Shown: positions 47,700 to 64,000 of the stretch, in pieces
Numbering within the stretch: the first letter of the stretch is position 1
Layout of the letters: each line of letters begins with the position of its first letter
Origin: Amoebidium appalachense
Lineage: Eukaryota > Ichthyosporea
Assembly: GCA_963693365.1 (NCBI GenBank)
Contig: CAVNZM010000002.1
Location: forward strand, 7,502,001-7,566,000
Reading direction: 5' to 3'
DNA: 64,000 nucleotides
Notes under the pieces: model-generated
Databases searched by the model: none
The model's input: the letters and a program-made list of their open reading frames with translations, nothing else
Told to the model about the DNA's origin: nothing
Program-made: the position numbers and the translations under genes

Positions 47700-48269
47700 T
47701 TGGAAAAAATGAGCGAGAGAGAGAGGAGTTTGCTATGCAATGCAGTGTGAATCAAAGCTAGCAATAGAAGACAACAGATCGTGGAATGTCAGAATGACGA
47801 GGGAGCGGCAAGGGGGCGGGGTTCATATAGGTTCCACCGGTAACCGCTGGAGCGATGTAAAAATAGCCGCTAGTGATTTTTCGGCCTCGTGTCAGGCGCA
47901 AAGCGGGGATTGTTTGCCAGTGCTTTTGTAGCGTTTTGCGTGTCGTTGTAAATGGAAAATACTCATAATAGTAGATGTTTTAGAGTTATGAGTGCCTCCT
48001 TGGGTATTTCGAGTATATGAATTATGTGGGGAAATAACATGTAGCTGTGAATTGGTGCCAAAATTTTGCTCTAAGGGCCTCGGCGGCAGGTCATGATGAC
48101 GTAATGTGAATGAGCCTCTGAAAACTTTACCTTTCACCGCTTCACGTGTGCGTTTCAATTGAAAATCACATTATTAGGTAATAATAAAGGTTTAATATTA
48201 TTATTGTCTATTTGTGCGTTTTATACTGTGACTTCTGCAGAGAAATAAACGTCATAAAGCTTAGCCAAG
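47700..48269. other. Gene-free DNA
   Basis: Unique sequence. A TGATGACGTAA (CRE-like) lies at about 48092-48102. The minus-strand frame 47892-48158 has no recognisable content. Confidence 0.4.
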
Positions 48270-48459
48270 CTTTCTTCACATGATCAAACTCTGGGATCAA
48301 GAGAGTACCCCGTTTTGGCTCGAAAATCGGATTTCCCATTGGTGAAATAGATCATCAGCCCTCTGATTGGCTAACCGAAATATGAATTTATTAGTCGGAA
48401 TCTTTATCAGCAGATCGTACGGCCAATCAGAATCGGCTGGCGGGCACGATATTGCCAAC
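48270..48459 (+). promoter_or_regulatory. CCAAT/GATC-rich cluster resembling the CNT promoters
   Basis: CCATTGG near 48338, GATTGGCTAA at 48365-48374, GCCAATCAGAATCGG at 48422-48436, plus several GATC-containing words (ATGATCAAAC, TAGATCATC, CAGATCGTAC). GATTGGCTAA is shared with the CNT promoters. The hAT-like element begins inside this cluster. On its far side, AATATAAAAG at about 49939-49948 could have been the TATA box of the same promoter. No gene downstream can be recognised. Confidence 0.4.
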
Positions 48460-49781
48460 TAGGGGCATTTAAATCTATCCCAAAAACTTCTCTATCTATC
48501 CGAACGCACTATCCTAGATCTATCTCTTGCTTCATGTGGTTTGGTTCAATATTCAAGTTGCGTTAATTATACAATGGCATATATATAATAGGCTGGCGGC
48601 CCGGCGTACATATATATATATATGTATATATATACGGGGAACCCCAACTAAATGATTTCTCTTAGTCTTTATGGTGTCTCGTAGAGAAAGTAAACCCTGA
48701 TATATAATCATCACCCGACATCTATGTACGTGATCATGATATACCGCTGAGGGGATATCCGAGCAAAAACCCCCCATACCTGAGACTTGTCTCTCTTTGC
48801 CTCGAGTAAGCAGCGTAAACCCCCCATATATATATATATAGGGGGCTTTTAAATATAGTTTCTCCACATAAATTTTTGAACCACCAACCCATAACTGAAT
48901 GTTGGGTATAGCATCCCCATCATCCCTGGGGACTAAATACTGGATATTGATTGGCAGTTCATCATTTTGGCGCGCATTGACTACCGAGTCACTTTCACTT
49001 CGATCTCTTAGCTGTCACGTCAACTTTTTTTTCCCGATTCTTCACCATGGCAGGTATATAAAGGCTTTCGTTTCTTCTTTTTGTGGTGGGAGGGAGTCCC
49101 ACTCAGGGGAACGTGACTGCAGCGTGTGTGTGGCGTGGCCTGGTGTATACGTATTCGAATTCCTACTGCTGTGAGAGAGTTTCGCGGAGTTTCTCTGTTG
49201 CTTGAGAAGTGGTTTCTTCAACGCCTGGTGGTCCACTGCAACCTATGGTAACCTCTACACGCTGTCTACGCTTCTACACGACCCATTGGCGGTGGGCTGC
49301 TGCAACTTCTTGAGCTACTTCTGCGCTGCGTGAGCGGAGGGGCGGCTACTTGGTCGTCGGGCCGGGAGCTTTCCAAGTACCGGTGACTGCCAGTCCTTAG
49401 CCTCCAGTCGTATGGCCTCGGGATAGGTGATATATCCGGGATATTTTTATTTCGTAGTTTTGGCTTTTTCAGTTCTATTGGTGGTTATGTAGCCTGTGGC
49501 TGCACGTTGCCTTCATCAACGGATCAATAAAACCGACTCAAAAGAAAAAAAAGAAAAAGAAATATGTAAACAAATAAGTACCTCATGACCCCCGGATTCG
49601 CCGATCTATCCCAGACCCTGAAACAGGATATATCCACCCCACCTGGATAGATCGTCTATCTGGGGTCCCCCTAAATATCATTTGGATCTATCCCAAAATT
49701 GCCTGAGTATCCCGGATATATCACCTATCCCGAGGCCCCCAGCTATCCCAAAATTCTCCGGGATTACTTTACATGCCCCTA
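48460..49781. mobile_element. hAT-like non-autonomous DNA transposon, 1,322 bp
   Basis: Terminal inverted repeats are TAGGGGCATTTAAA on the left and TAGGGGCATGTAAA (reverse complement) on the right, 18 of 22 outer bases matching. Both are flanked by an identical 8-bp direct repeat, TTGCCAAC (48452-48459 and 49782-49789). An 8-bp target duplication with ends beginning TAGGG fits the hAT superfamily (consensus YARNG). The interior has many ATCTATCC/GGATAGAT words near the ends, a perfect 30-bp inverted repeat, a TATATAAAGG at about 49053 with an E2F-like TTTTGGCGCGC upstream, and an AATAAA near 49525. No transposase frame is present, so mobility would depend on an enzyme made elsewhere. Confidence 0.8.
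49414..49737. repeat. Perfect 30-bp inverted repeat inside the hAT-like element
   Basis: 49414-49443 (starting GGCCTCGGGATAGGTGATAT) is the exact reverse complement of 49708-49737. The 264-base spacer includes the AATAAA and an A-rich run. The half-site GGATAGGTGATATATCC is itself nearly palindromic. Confidence 0.93.
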
Positions 49782-49789
49782 TTGCCAAC

Positions 49790-50816
49790 GTGGCTCACCA
49801 TCCGCAATCAAATTTGAGCCTTTTTTCAAAGTGGGGCTCAATGCAAATTTTGGTCTCTCTCTGGTATCAAAAAAGTGATACAAACGAGGGACGACAATGA
49901 AGGCTTCAAGGAACTCCCCGGGAATAGAGGGCGACATGAAATATAAAAGAGGGAGCGTTCAATTCCAATAACGAGGGTTCACCAATCTACAGCTAAACCG
50001 GAATTCAGAACCATTTTCCGGTGTTGGGTGACGCCTGCCCTCATGGCAAGCATGATGTTCTTTGTGCGTCAAACGTCGTTTTTGGCACCAAAACTCAGCA
50101 CTGGGCCGCACACGTAGGCGGCAGGGGGGAGGGAGAGACTGTGAGTGGGAGACTGTTGGAAGGCCTAAATAGGGAATAGGACACGTGCTCACACACCCAA
50201 GGATGTAAAATAAAAAGAAAGGAATTTTTTTTAAGTGATCAACGTGAAGTGACTTGGCCATCGTGCGTTTGGCACAAAACGTGCGTAGTGAATGTTTTGT
50301 GTTGATTAGGGATCGGATCTGAGCTTTAGTGGTAGCTTCAGAAAACCCAAAACAGACAGGAAAGAGGAAGTCTAATATAAAGGCCAAGCGACAAGTGCTA
50401 GGTCTTTTTCCGTAGAGGTTTCGGTGTTGCAACATTCACCTTTTTTCTCCCTAGGCCATCCTTCCGTTTCTCGTTTTTCGTTTTTCGACAGAGATGACCA
50501 ACGGGATCCGGCCCAGGTTCCAACATAACGGATGTTCAGATATCTTTATCTATGCCCTAAAAGAGCACATGGAATTTCATGCATGTACTTTTAAATATAT
50601 ACTTATCTGGCTGCATGTACATGTAGCATCAGGATCTTGCGCCCCCACATTAGGCACATCGACCACACATAAACGTACATGAAAGACAAGCATCCCAAAA
50701 AGGTGCTCTTTTGGAGATTATCCGTTACATAGATCGTAGGCTATATATGTAAAGGGTAAACCATCGACTCTTTATTGAAGGCCATCCAATTTATATTGTT
50801 AAATCGTTGTTAGGGT
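49790..50816. other. Gene-free or unrecognised DNA
   Basis: Unique DNA. The minus-strand frame 49959-50435 (158 codons) has no recognisable domain. A plus-strand ATG at 50494 in fair context (AGAGATGACC) opens only 62 codons. Three tandem CGTTTTTC-like words lie at 50470-50490. Confidence 0.4.
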
Positions 50817-51062
50817 TTGGTGTTGCACTTCGTTTACCAACGCAGGTGGTATGGTTCTATGATAGGCGAAAGGGACGCAAGAAGTGTGGTAGCATTTTTT
50901 CGTAAACCAGAGGAGCCAGATCGTGCATACAAGTTGAAGTTGCACAAAAATTTAGCTCTCTCGTTCGCCCAACCCCAGGAGGAAAAAAGAAATATGCGCA
51001 TTCTCGGAGGTACCTCTGCACTTCAAACATTTAATTCTGCCGGTCAACTGGACCTGGCGTGA
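50817..51062 (+). CDS. Unrecognised ORF or exon, about 80 codons
   Basis: Non-repetitive and codon-like, with internal text such as VVAFFRKPEEPDRAYKLKL and a TGA stop. The first codon is not an ATG; the first ATG is at 50859. A splice acceptor-like ACGCAG precedes GTGGTATGG at about 50846. It may be an exon of a decayed gene between two transposons. I do not recognise the protein. Confidence 0.3.
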   Translation: MVLHFVYQRRWYGSMIGERDARSVVAFFRKPEEPDRAYKLKLHKNLALSFAQPQEEKRNMRILGGTSALQTFNSAGQLDLA

Positions 51063-51305
51063 AAGTTTTTGAGACATGGCTTGCCTTTAGCTTGCAGTGT
51101 CGTTGTCCCCAATTCTACCTTAATTCTACCTCACCGTTAAGTCTGAAAGGATCACCCCTGGCCCGCCAGCCTGCTAGTGACGTCATAGCAATGCTTAACC
51201 ATAAAAGGTGCACGTTCGAAGCATTTGATTAGTTAATGAAAATGAAAAGAAATGGCGGGAAAATCTGTGATATTGCCGCAAAAGGCAAAACTGCGAAACC
51301 AGCCT

Positions 51306-51324
51306 ATTAAGGGATACGGGATCG
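51306..51324 (+). repeat. Left terminal inverted repeat
   Basis: 19 bases, exact reverse complement of 54676-54694. The GGCGCC-containing subterminal repeat follows at 51349-51362. These would be the ends recognised by the transposase, possibly through its THAP finger. Confidence 0.85.
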
Positions 51325-51507
51325 GCGATTTTGAGTGGTCCCCGATTTCTTTCTGGCGCCGCCTTTTTTCCCCCTGATTACGTAACGCGTTGCTACGCAC
51401 CCACACCGTACAACGAGTTTTGTGTTCGCACGTTAACGCAGAGGGCGCACAACCCGAAAGAATTTTTTTCATGAAAAGAAACTACTTTGAATACATGCAC
51501 TTTTACC

Positions 51508-52860
51508 ATGGGTGTGCAGGGCTTGCTCCCAGCACTCGGCATTAGTGCCGAAAAAGCCACAGATGTTACTGCAGAGTTGCAACGTGGGGTAGTTGCTTTT
51601 GACGGGATGGTGCAGGTCCACAAGTCCTTTTCAGTTTTCGCTGACACAGTAGCCAAACAGCAAATGGATGACAAAAAAGTCACAGACGACACATATGCAG
51701 CTATTGCAAATCACTTTATGTCCAAAGTTAATACGTATAGGCTAGCAGGGGTCCAGCCACACTATGTGTTTGATGGGCGCAGATTGAAAGAGGGAAAACT
51801 AGTTGATAACGACCGTGCAGAAAAGGTGGTCAAAGCCCGCCAAGAAATAGCCACAAAAAGAGAGAAACAGGAGGAAGTAACTAAAAACAAATGGAGAAGC
51901 GCTGCAGAGTTAGATAACAGAGTTTTACATGCAATCATCCTTAGACTGAAAGATGAGAATGTCGATTACACAGTAGCTCCATACGAAGCAGACCCCCAGC
52001 TTGCCTATGATGGCACGTACCGGTTTGGCACACACTGTTGTCACTGAGGATGCCGACCTTCTTCTGTATAACATCCCGCGGGTTGTATACAAACTGCGCA
52101 TTGCGGATGCGGCGGTCATCCCTGGGACCGCTAATGCGGTGCGCATTCCCAAACTGTACGGAGTGATTGTAACCCCCGCCGATTTTTTTACCAGAAGCAC
52201 AAAGTACAACTTCGACGGATGGGATATAGAAATACTGCGTTATTTTGCTATTGTGAATGGCTGTGATTATGTGAAAAAGCTCAGGGGAATTGGCATGGGC
52301 ACTTTGCACGCAGCTGTAAGTGAGGCGTGCCGGGCCTGGGGACGCGAGGGAAGGCCGGTAGCTGCGGGGGTTGTGTTCACAGATCTGCTCCAGCATATCC
52401 AACGGGTCAGAAAGGGGAAAAGAGGGAAGGAAAAGCCCGTTAAAAGCACAGAAAACAAGCAGGGTGGGGACGAACGGGCAGGAAGAGTCGAAATCGGACG
52501 GAAAGGAGGTGAAGCAGTGGAGGAAGAGGTTGAGTGGTGGGATCTTGAATACGAACATGGAACGTATGAAAACGGGGCTGAGGTGATGAGGTTATAGAGA
52601 TGCAATGATGAGGGTGAAGAGGTTATAGAGATGCAATATGCAGATGGTACGAAAAAGAGGCGGATAGTAGGACCAAGTGTAGAAGAATTGGCCCAATCAT
52701 GTAGTACAAGCCTGACCTTGTAGGGCTCCGTGCATTTGTACAGCAAATAGACCCTACTGGACACAAGTATAGTTTTACCTGGAATGAAAAGTTTATTGTG
52801 CAAATGTATCCATCATACAGGGCAGAAAACCACAAAAAGTGGAAGAAGAAGAAGAAGTGA
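51508..52860 (+). pseudogene. EXO1-like XPG/FEN-family 5' nuclease, decayed
   Basis: Starts MGVQGLLPAL, the family N terminus in which Gly2 enters the active site. The XPG-N region runs to about residue 105 (HYVFDGRRL). The XPG-I region has APYEADPQLAY followed, after a one-base frameshift at about 52006-52012, by VVTEDADLL, which keeps the paired acidic motifs. Then comes a helix-two-turn-helix-like YFAIVNGCDYVKKLRGIG. Order and spacing are closer to EXO1 than to FEN1 or XPG. The tail is basic. Further damage: a 31-bp duplication (52588 and 52619) introduces a TAG at 52595, and another frameshift lies near 52720 before the final lysine-rich stretch and TGA at 52858. The family degrades or clips 5' DNA flaps in repair and recombination. 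There are no introns. Confidence 0.82.
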
Positions 52861-52972
52861 ACACGAACACTGAAAATGCAACTGAATGATTCTGTTTTCC
52901 TTCCTTTTTTTTTTTTTTTTTTTTTTTTTTTTGTTTACGTTATCTTTCATAATGTGTACTGTGTGTGTGTGT

Positions 52973-53029
<57 letters not shown>

Positions 53030-53282
53030 GTGATCTTCTGACCGATCTAGTGAACCTATAATGAATGAATGAAGACCGTGTGTCAAATCTGAGAGCAATG
53101 TACCAGACCCTGGTGCCTGCATATGTTTCCTACCCCCCCCCCCCCCCTCCCCCGGTCCCTCCTCCCCCCTTGGTGTTTGCATACGTGCCTACCTGCCCCC
53201 CCCCCCCACACACACACACACACACACACACGTGTGTGTGGGGGGGGGGGGGGGGGGGCGTGCATGCGTGCGTGTGTGCAAA

Positions 53283-53333
<51 letters not shown>

Positions 53334-53527
53334 TTCCGTGTGTGCGTGGTTGTGTGTGTGTGTGAAGGGGGGGAGGGGGGGGGGGGGGGGGAGAACGACT
53401 CAAGGTTGTACTTGGCACACAAATACATAATAATTTCAATTATTATTATTATTTTCCTATACAGGAAAAGTGGAGCCCTACTGGCCGAATACATACATGC
53501 AAGCATTCATTCATATTTTTGCCCCCC

Positions 53528-53591
<64 letters not shown>

Positions 53592-53634
53592 CAGAGAAGG
53601 GGGCTTTAGGGAGAGGCAATCGAAAACGAAAATT
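52861..53634. repeat. T, G, CGTG and C-then-A repeats inside the TIR element
   Basis: Poly-T at 52905-52931, a G run of about 54 at 52973-53026, C tracts and CA at 53133-53231, (CGTG)n at 53262-53333, a G tract at 53367-53391, a C run at 53523-53548 and A at 53549-53590. This block separates the two genes and probably expanded after the internal deletion of the transposase. Confidence 0.9.
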
Positions 53635-54471
53635 CTACACCATGCTTTTGGTGTGCCCGGGCCCCACCATATCCTTATATAGTGGCTCTTGCATGTTACA
53701 CAAGAAAGCCACAGCCTTAGCTACCATCCAATGGGTGCCTACCATCGACATCTACACCTGATTGCTAAACAGCCGATAATTTTTCATGCGCCCAAAAGCC
53801 CTCTCACTGCTCGTCTCCCCCCGCTCCCTCGCTCGTTTCCGTGTTTGCTCATTATCTGAGGCATCCATTCCTACAGCTTGCATATGACTATTGGCCCTTT
53901 CCTCCCTCAATAGCTGTACCTTCTCTCTGTACATCGGGTCTAGTTCCATTCGGATGGGACATGCATCCTTTGTTAATTTCAGTTTTCCATTCTTAGCAGT
54001 AATATCATCATCGGTGAAATGTGCCTCGCATACAACCAGTTGCTTAAGGATAGCCAGTGGCCAGGGGACTTCCACCTTCGGTTGCCCCCGTTTCCTCTTT
54101 GGTTGTGGTTCTTGTGCCGACTACTCAGCTGGCACAGCCGAGTCATTGGCATTTTCGGATTGTGTGTCAGCTGTGTGTGTCTCAGTAGTGGTTGTGTCTG
54201 TATTTACGTCTGTCCCATCCGAGGCCTTTGGCCTTGTGTCTGTGTGTGTGTCTGGGTCGGGGGGTGCTTGCTTTGTGTGTTCTGCTATTTGTTTCCGCTC
54301 ATACTTTGTTTGCTCCTGCCTGCCTATAGCATTTAACCAAGCATGCCTCCTAGCCAATACATTTGGTTTGCATCCATATGGAACAGTAAAATGCTTTATC
54401 TTCCTGGTAGGATCTTTGGGAGAGACTGTTTCTTCGTCATTTTTGCAGTAGTTAGCCGCGCAAGTTGGCAT
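53635..54471 (-). pseudogene. THAP-domain DDE transposase derivative, internally deleted
   Basis: A single frame of 279 codons interrupted by TAG at 54121-54123 and 53752-53754 and ending at TAG 53635-53637. The N terminus MPTCAANYC, then KHFTVPYG, a Trp in RRHAWLNAIGR, VCEAHF and KDACPI follow the order of a THAP zinc finger (C2CH). The gap between the first Cys pair and C..H is about 138 residues rather than the usual few dozen, because of a Thr/Asp-rich insertion. Near the end, SSERAFGRMKNYRLFSN, then (after the second TAG) VAFLCNMQEPLYKD, resembles the C-terminal signature of THAP-containing DDE_Tnp_4-type transposases (VER..GR.K..R.L, then ..LxNxQ.PL). The catalytic centre is missing, so the protein cannot transpose. 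A residual DNA-binding role is conceivable only if the first TAG is read through. Confidence 0.72.
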
Positions 54472-54675
54472 TGTGAGTGCCTAACATATATAGTTAGAAA
54501 ACAACCCGCCTTCATGAAAAATGTGCAGCGCAGTTTTGTCCGGACACGTGTGTGGCATGCCGTGTGTACATGGTATAGCTCGGCCACACGATCTTAGGTG
54601 CCCAATATGCAGATCAAGCCCACTCAATCCAGATAGATATCGATCTGAGCGGCGCCAGAAAGTATTCGAGCCGCG

Positions 54676-54694
54676 CGATCCCGTATCCCTTAAT
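54676..54694 (-). repeat. Right terminal inverted repeat
   Basis: Exact inverted match of 51306-51324, with the GCGGCGCCAGAAAG subterminal repeat at 54649-54662. Confidence 0.85.
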
Positions 54695-55018
54695 GTAGCT
54701 AGGCTGCAGCGGCACTTTGCGTTCTCTTTCAGCCTGAGTTCTCAGTCAGTTCAACGGTAACTTATCAATTAGGGTTTGCAGAAGTTCGAGATGCCGCAAC
54801 CGGTTCCCTCCTTATAATTAGTAGGTGGTACACTACTTAGATATAGCTACCAGTCTTAGATTAACAGGTGTTGCCGGTAACAGGTGTTGCCGGTGCATTT
54901 GTCAGCTTGTACACAAGAAGCTCTCGAGTAGTTATTCAAACGTAAGAGGATCTTAAGCAGCAGAACTTAGACAACGAAGATACGAAGACACAAAGTCCAT
55001 GTTACAGGAGTAGACTCA
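54695..55018 (+). promoter_or_regulatory. 5' flank of the HDHD5-like gene
   Basis: 324 bases between the transposon end and the ATG. It contains a 16-bp direct repeat AACAGGTGTTGCCGGT at 54863-54878 and 54879-54894. I see no TATA or CCAAT box as clear as those of the other genes. The original promoter may have been displaced by the transposon. Confidence 0.35.
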
Positions 55019-63350
<8,332 letters not shown>

Positions 63351-63398
63351 GTATCCAAACTACAATGCTCCCCCCCCCCCCCCAACCACCACCACCAC

Positions 63399-63459
<61 letters not shown>

Positions 63460-64000
63460 ATATACCACCCCCCCTCCCCCCCCCCCCCCCCCCCCCTTCT
63501 TTCCCGGATCTCCCCGTTTCTTTCTTCATCTCTCTCTGCGCCCCATCTAACGTACCTCCATTTGTTGGCTTTACCCCTCCTCCGTTCCCCCAGGGTGCCA
63601 CACAAATAGTCAGCACACTTCCCGAATGTCTTCTTTTTCAGTCTCTGAATGCCGCTGGGGTAGACATGTTAACAACGTGTTGACTGTGTTGTGCACGTAT
63701 ACATGTTTTCACGAGGGAGGGAAGGGTAGGGGGCATAAGAAGCCAAGGCAAAGAGAGCGAGAGAGCGAGAGAGAGTGTGTGTCTGTGTGTGTGTTGGGGG
63801 GGGGGGGGGGAGGGGGCGGGAGGAGCAGAGAGACAAAGGGGGGGGGAGGTGGGGGGGGGGGGGGGGGGGGATGGGGGTTTGTAGGCAGAGTCCAGCAAAA
63901 AGACACGAGATTGTTTCTAGTTGTAAGGGGCCTTCTTTTAGAGATCCGGGTCGGGTCAGACCCGAACATGCTTTACTCGTGGTGATTGACGAGATGCACA
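63351..64000. other. Presumed next intron of the HDHD5-like gene and window end
   Basis: C and CA tracts at 63369-63496, unique DNA at 63500-63760, then GA, GT and G tracts to 63870 and unique DNA to the end. The next exon expected for the family was not found, so the gene probably continues beyond the window. Confidence 0.5.

Larger units (their letters stand above)
51306..54694. mobile_element. TIR element carrying an EXO1-like nuclease and a THAP/DDE transposase remnant
   Basis: ATTAAGGGATACGGGATCG at 51306-51324 is matched exactly in inverted orientation at 54676-54694. A second inverted pair, CTTTCTGGCGCCGC, lies 24 bases further in on the left (51349-51362) and 13 on the right (54649-54662). 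The sequence allows either a TTAA or a TA target duplication. The genes inside run inward from the two ends: EXO1-like (+) from 51508 and THAP/transposase (-) from 54471. Between them are T, G and C-then-A homopolymers (52904-53590). Both genes are damaged and the transposase lacks its catalytic core, so this copy is non-autonomous. It lies about 325 bases upstream of the HDHD5-like gene's ATG. Confidence 0.75.

Noticed and set aside
47892-48158. Minus-strand ORF upstream of the small Q-rich gene
   Set aside because: No recognisable domain, no promoter or splice context, and length within chance expectation.
53635-54471. Reassignment of UAG to a sense codon in the nuclear code
   Set aside because: No host exon in the window contains an in-frame UAG, the THAP frame also ends at a UAG, and decay of the element explains the internal ones. 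Kept only as a low-interest check.

Overview
This window is eukaryotic nuclear DNA. It has spliceosomal introns with GT..AG borders, promoters with TATA and CCAAT boxes, an LTR retrotransposon, DNA-transposon remnants and a very heavy load of microsatellites. The organism cannot be named from the sequence. A concentrative nucleoside transporter (CNT/SLC28) pair and a THAP zinc finger are compatible with a unicellular holozoan or an animal relative, but that is inference. Coding exons are GC-rich with ordinary codon use. The DNA between them is dominated by (CA)n/(GT)n, (GA)n/(CT)n and long G or C homopolymers, including one run of 77 G.

Layout. 0-3.6 kb: microsatellite belt, then featureless unique DNA. 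3.6-6.1 kb: a four-exon gene (+) for a rolling-stone/FAR-17a/AIG1-like multi-pass membrane protein, with three inverted CCAAT boxes and a TATA box. 6.1-12.4 kb: no gene, but a tandem repeat of poly-C/poly-A modules, an array of about 18 small palindromes, and long (CT)n. 12.6-23.1 kb: a CNT nucleoside transporter gene (+) whose first exon is broken by an 8,240-bp Ty3/gypsy chromovirus inserted on the minus strand, with 610-bp LTRs that differ at one base and a 5-bp target duplication. 23.1-41 kb: repeats plus a tandem segmental duplication (period about 8.5 kb) that carries two decayed F-box/LRR genes (-). 41.2-43.2 kb: an intact second CNT gene (-) that shares a promoter footprint with the first. 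43.5-48.4 kb: mostly unrecognised DNA and one small glutamine-rich ORF. 48.5-49.8 kb: a hAT-like non-autonomous element with an 8-bp target duplication. 51.3-54.7 kb: a terminal-inverted-repeat element carrying, facing each other, a decayed EXO1-like flap nuclease (+) and a decayed THAP-domain transposase derivative (-). 55.0-63.4 kb and probably onward: a many-exon HDHD5/CECR5-like HAD-superfamily hydrolase gene (+).

How the parts relate. The two CNT copies lie inverted, about 18 kb apart, around the F-box/LRR duplication. The broken copy is recent damage, because its frame is intact on both sides of the insertion. The most novel item is the 51.3-54.7 kb element: a THAP/DDE-type transposase remnant paired with a 5'-flap/exonuclease family gene inside one set of terminal inverted repeats. 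A family of short dispersed repeats ending in a C homopolymer also recurs through the window.
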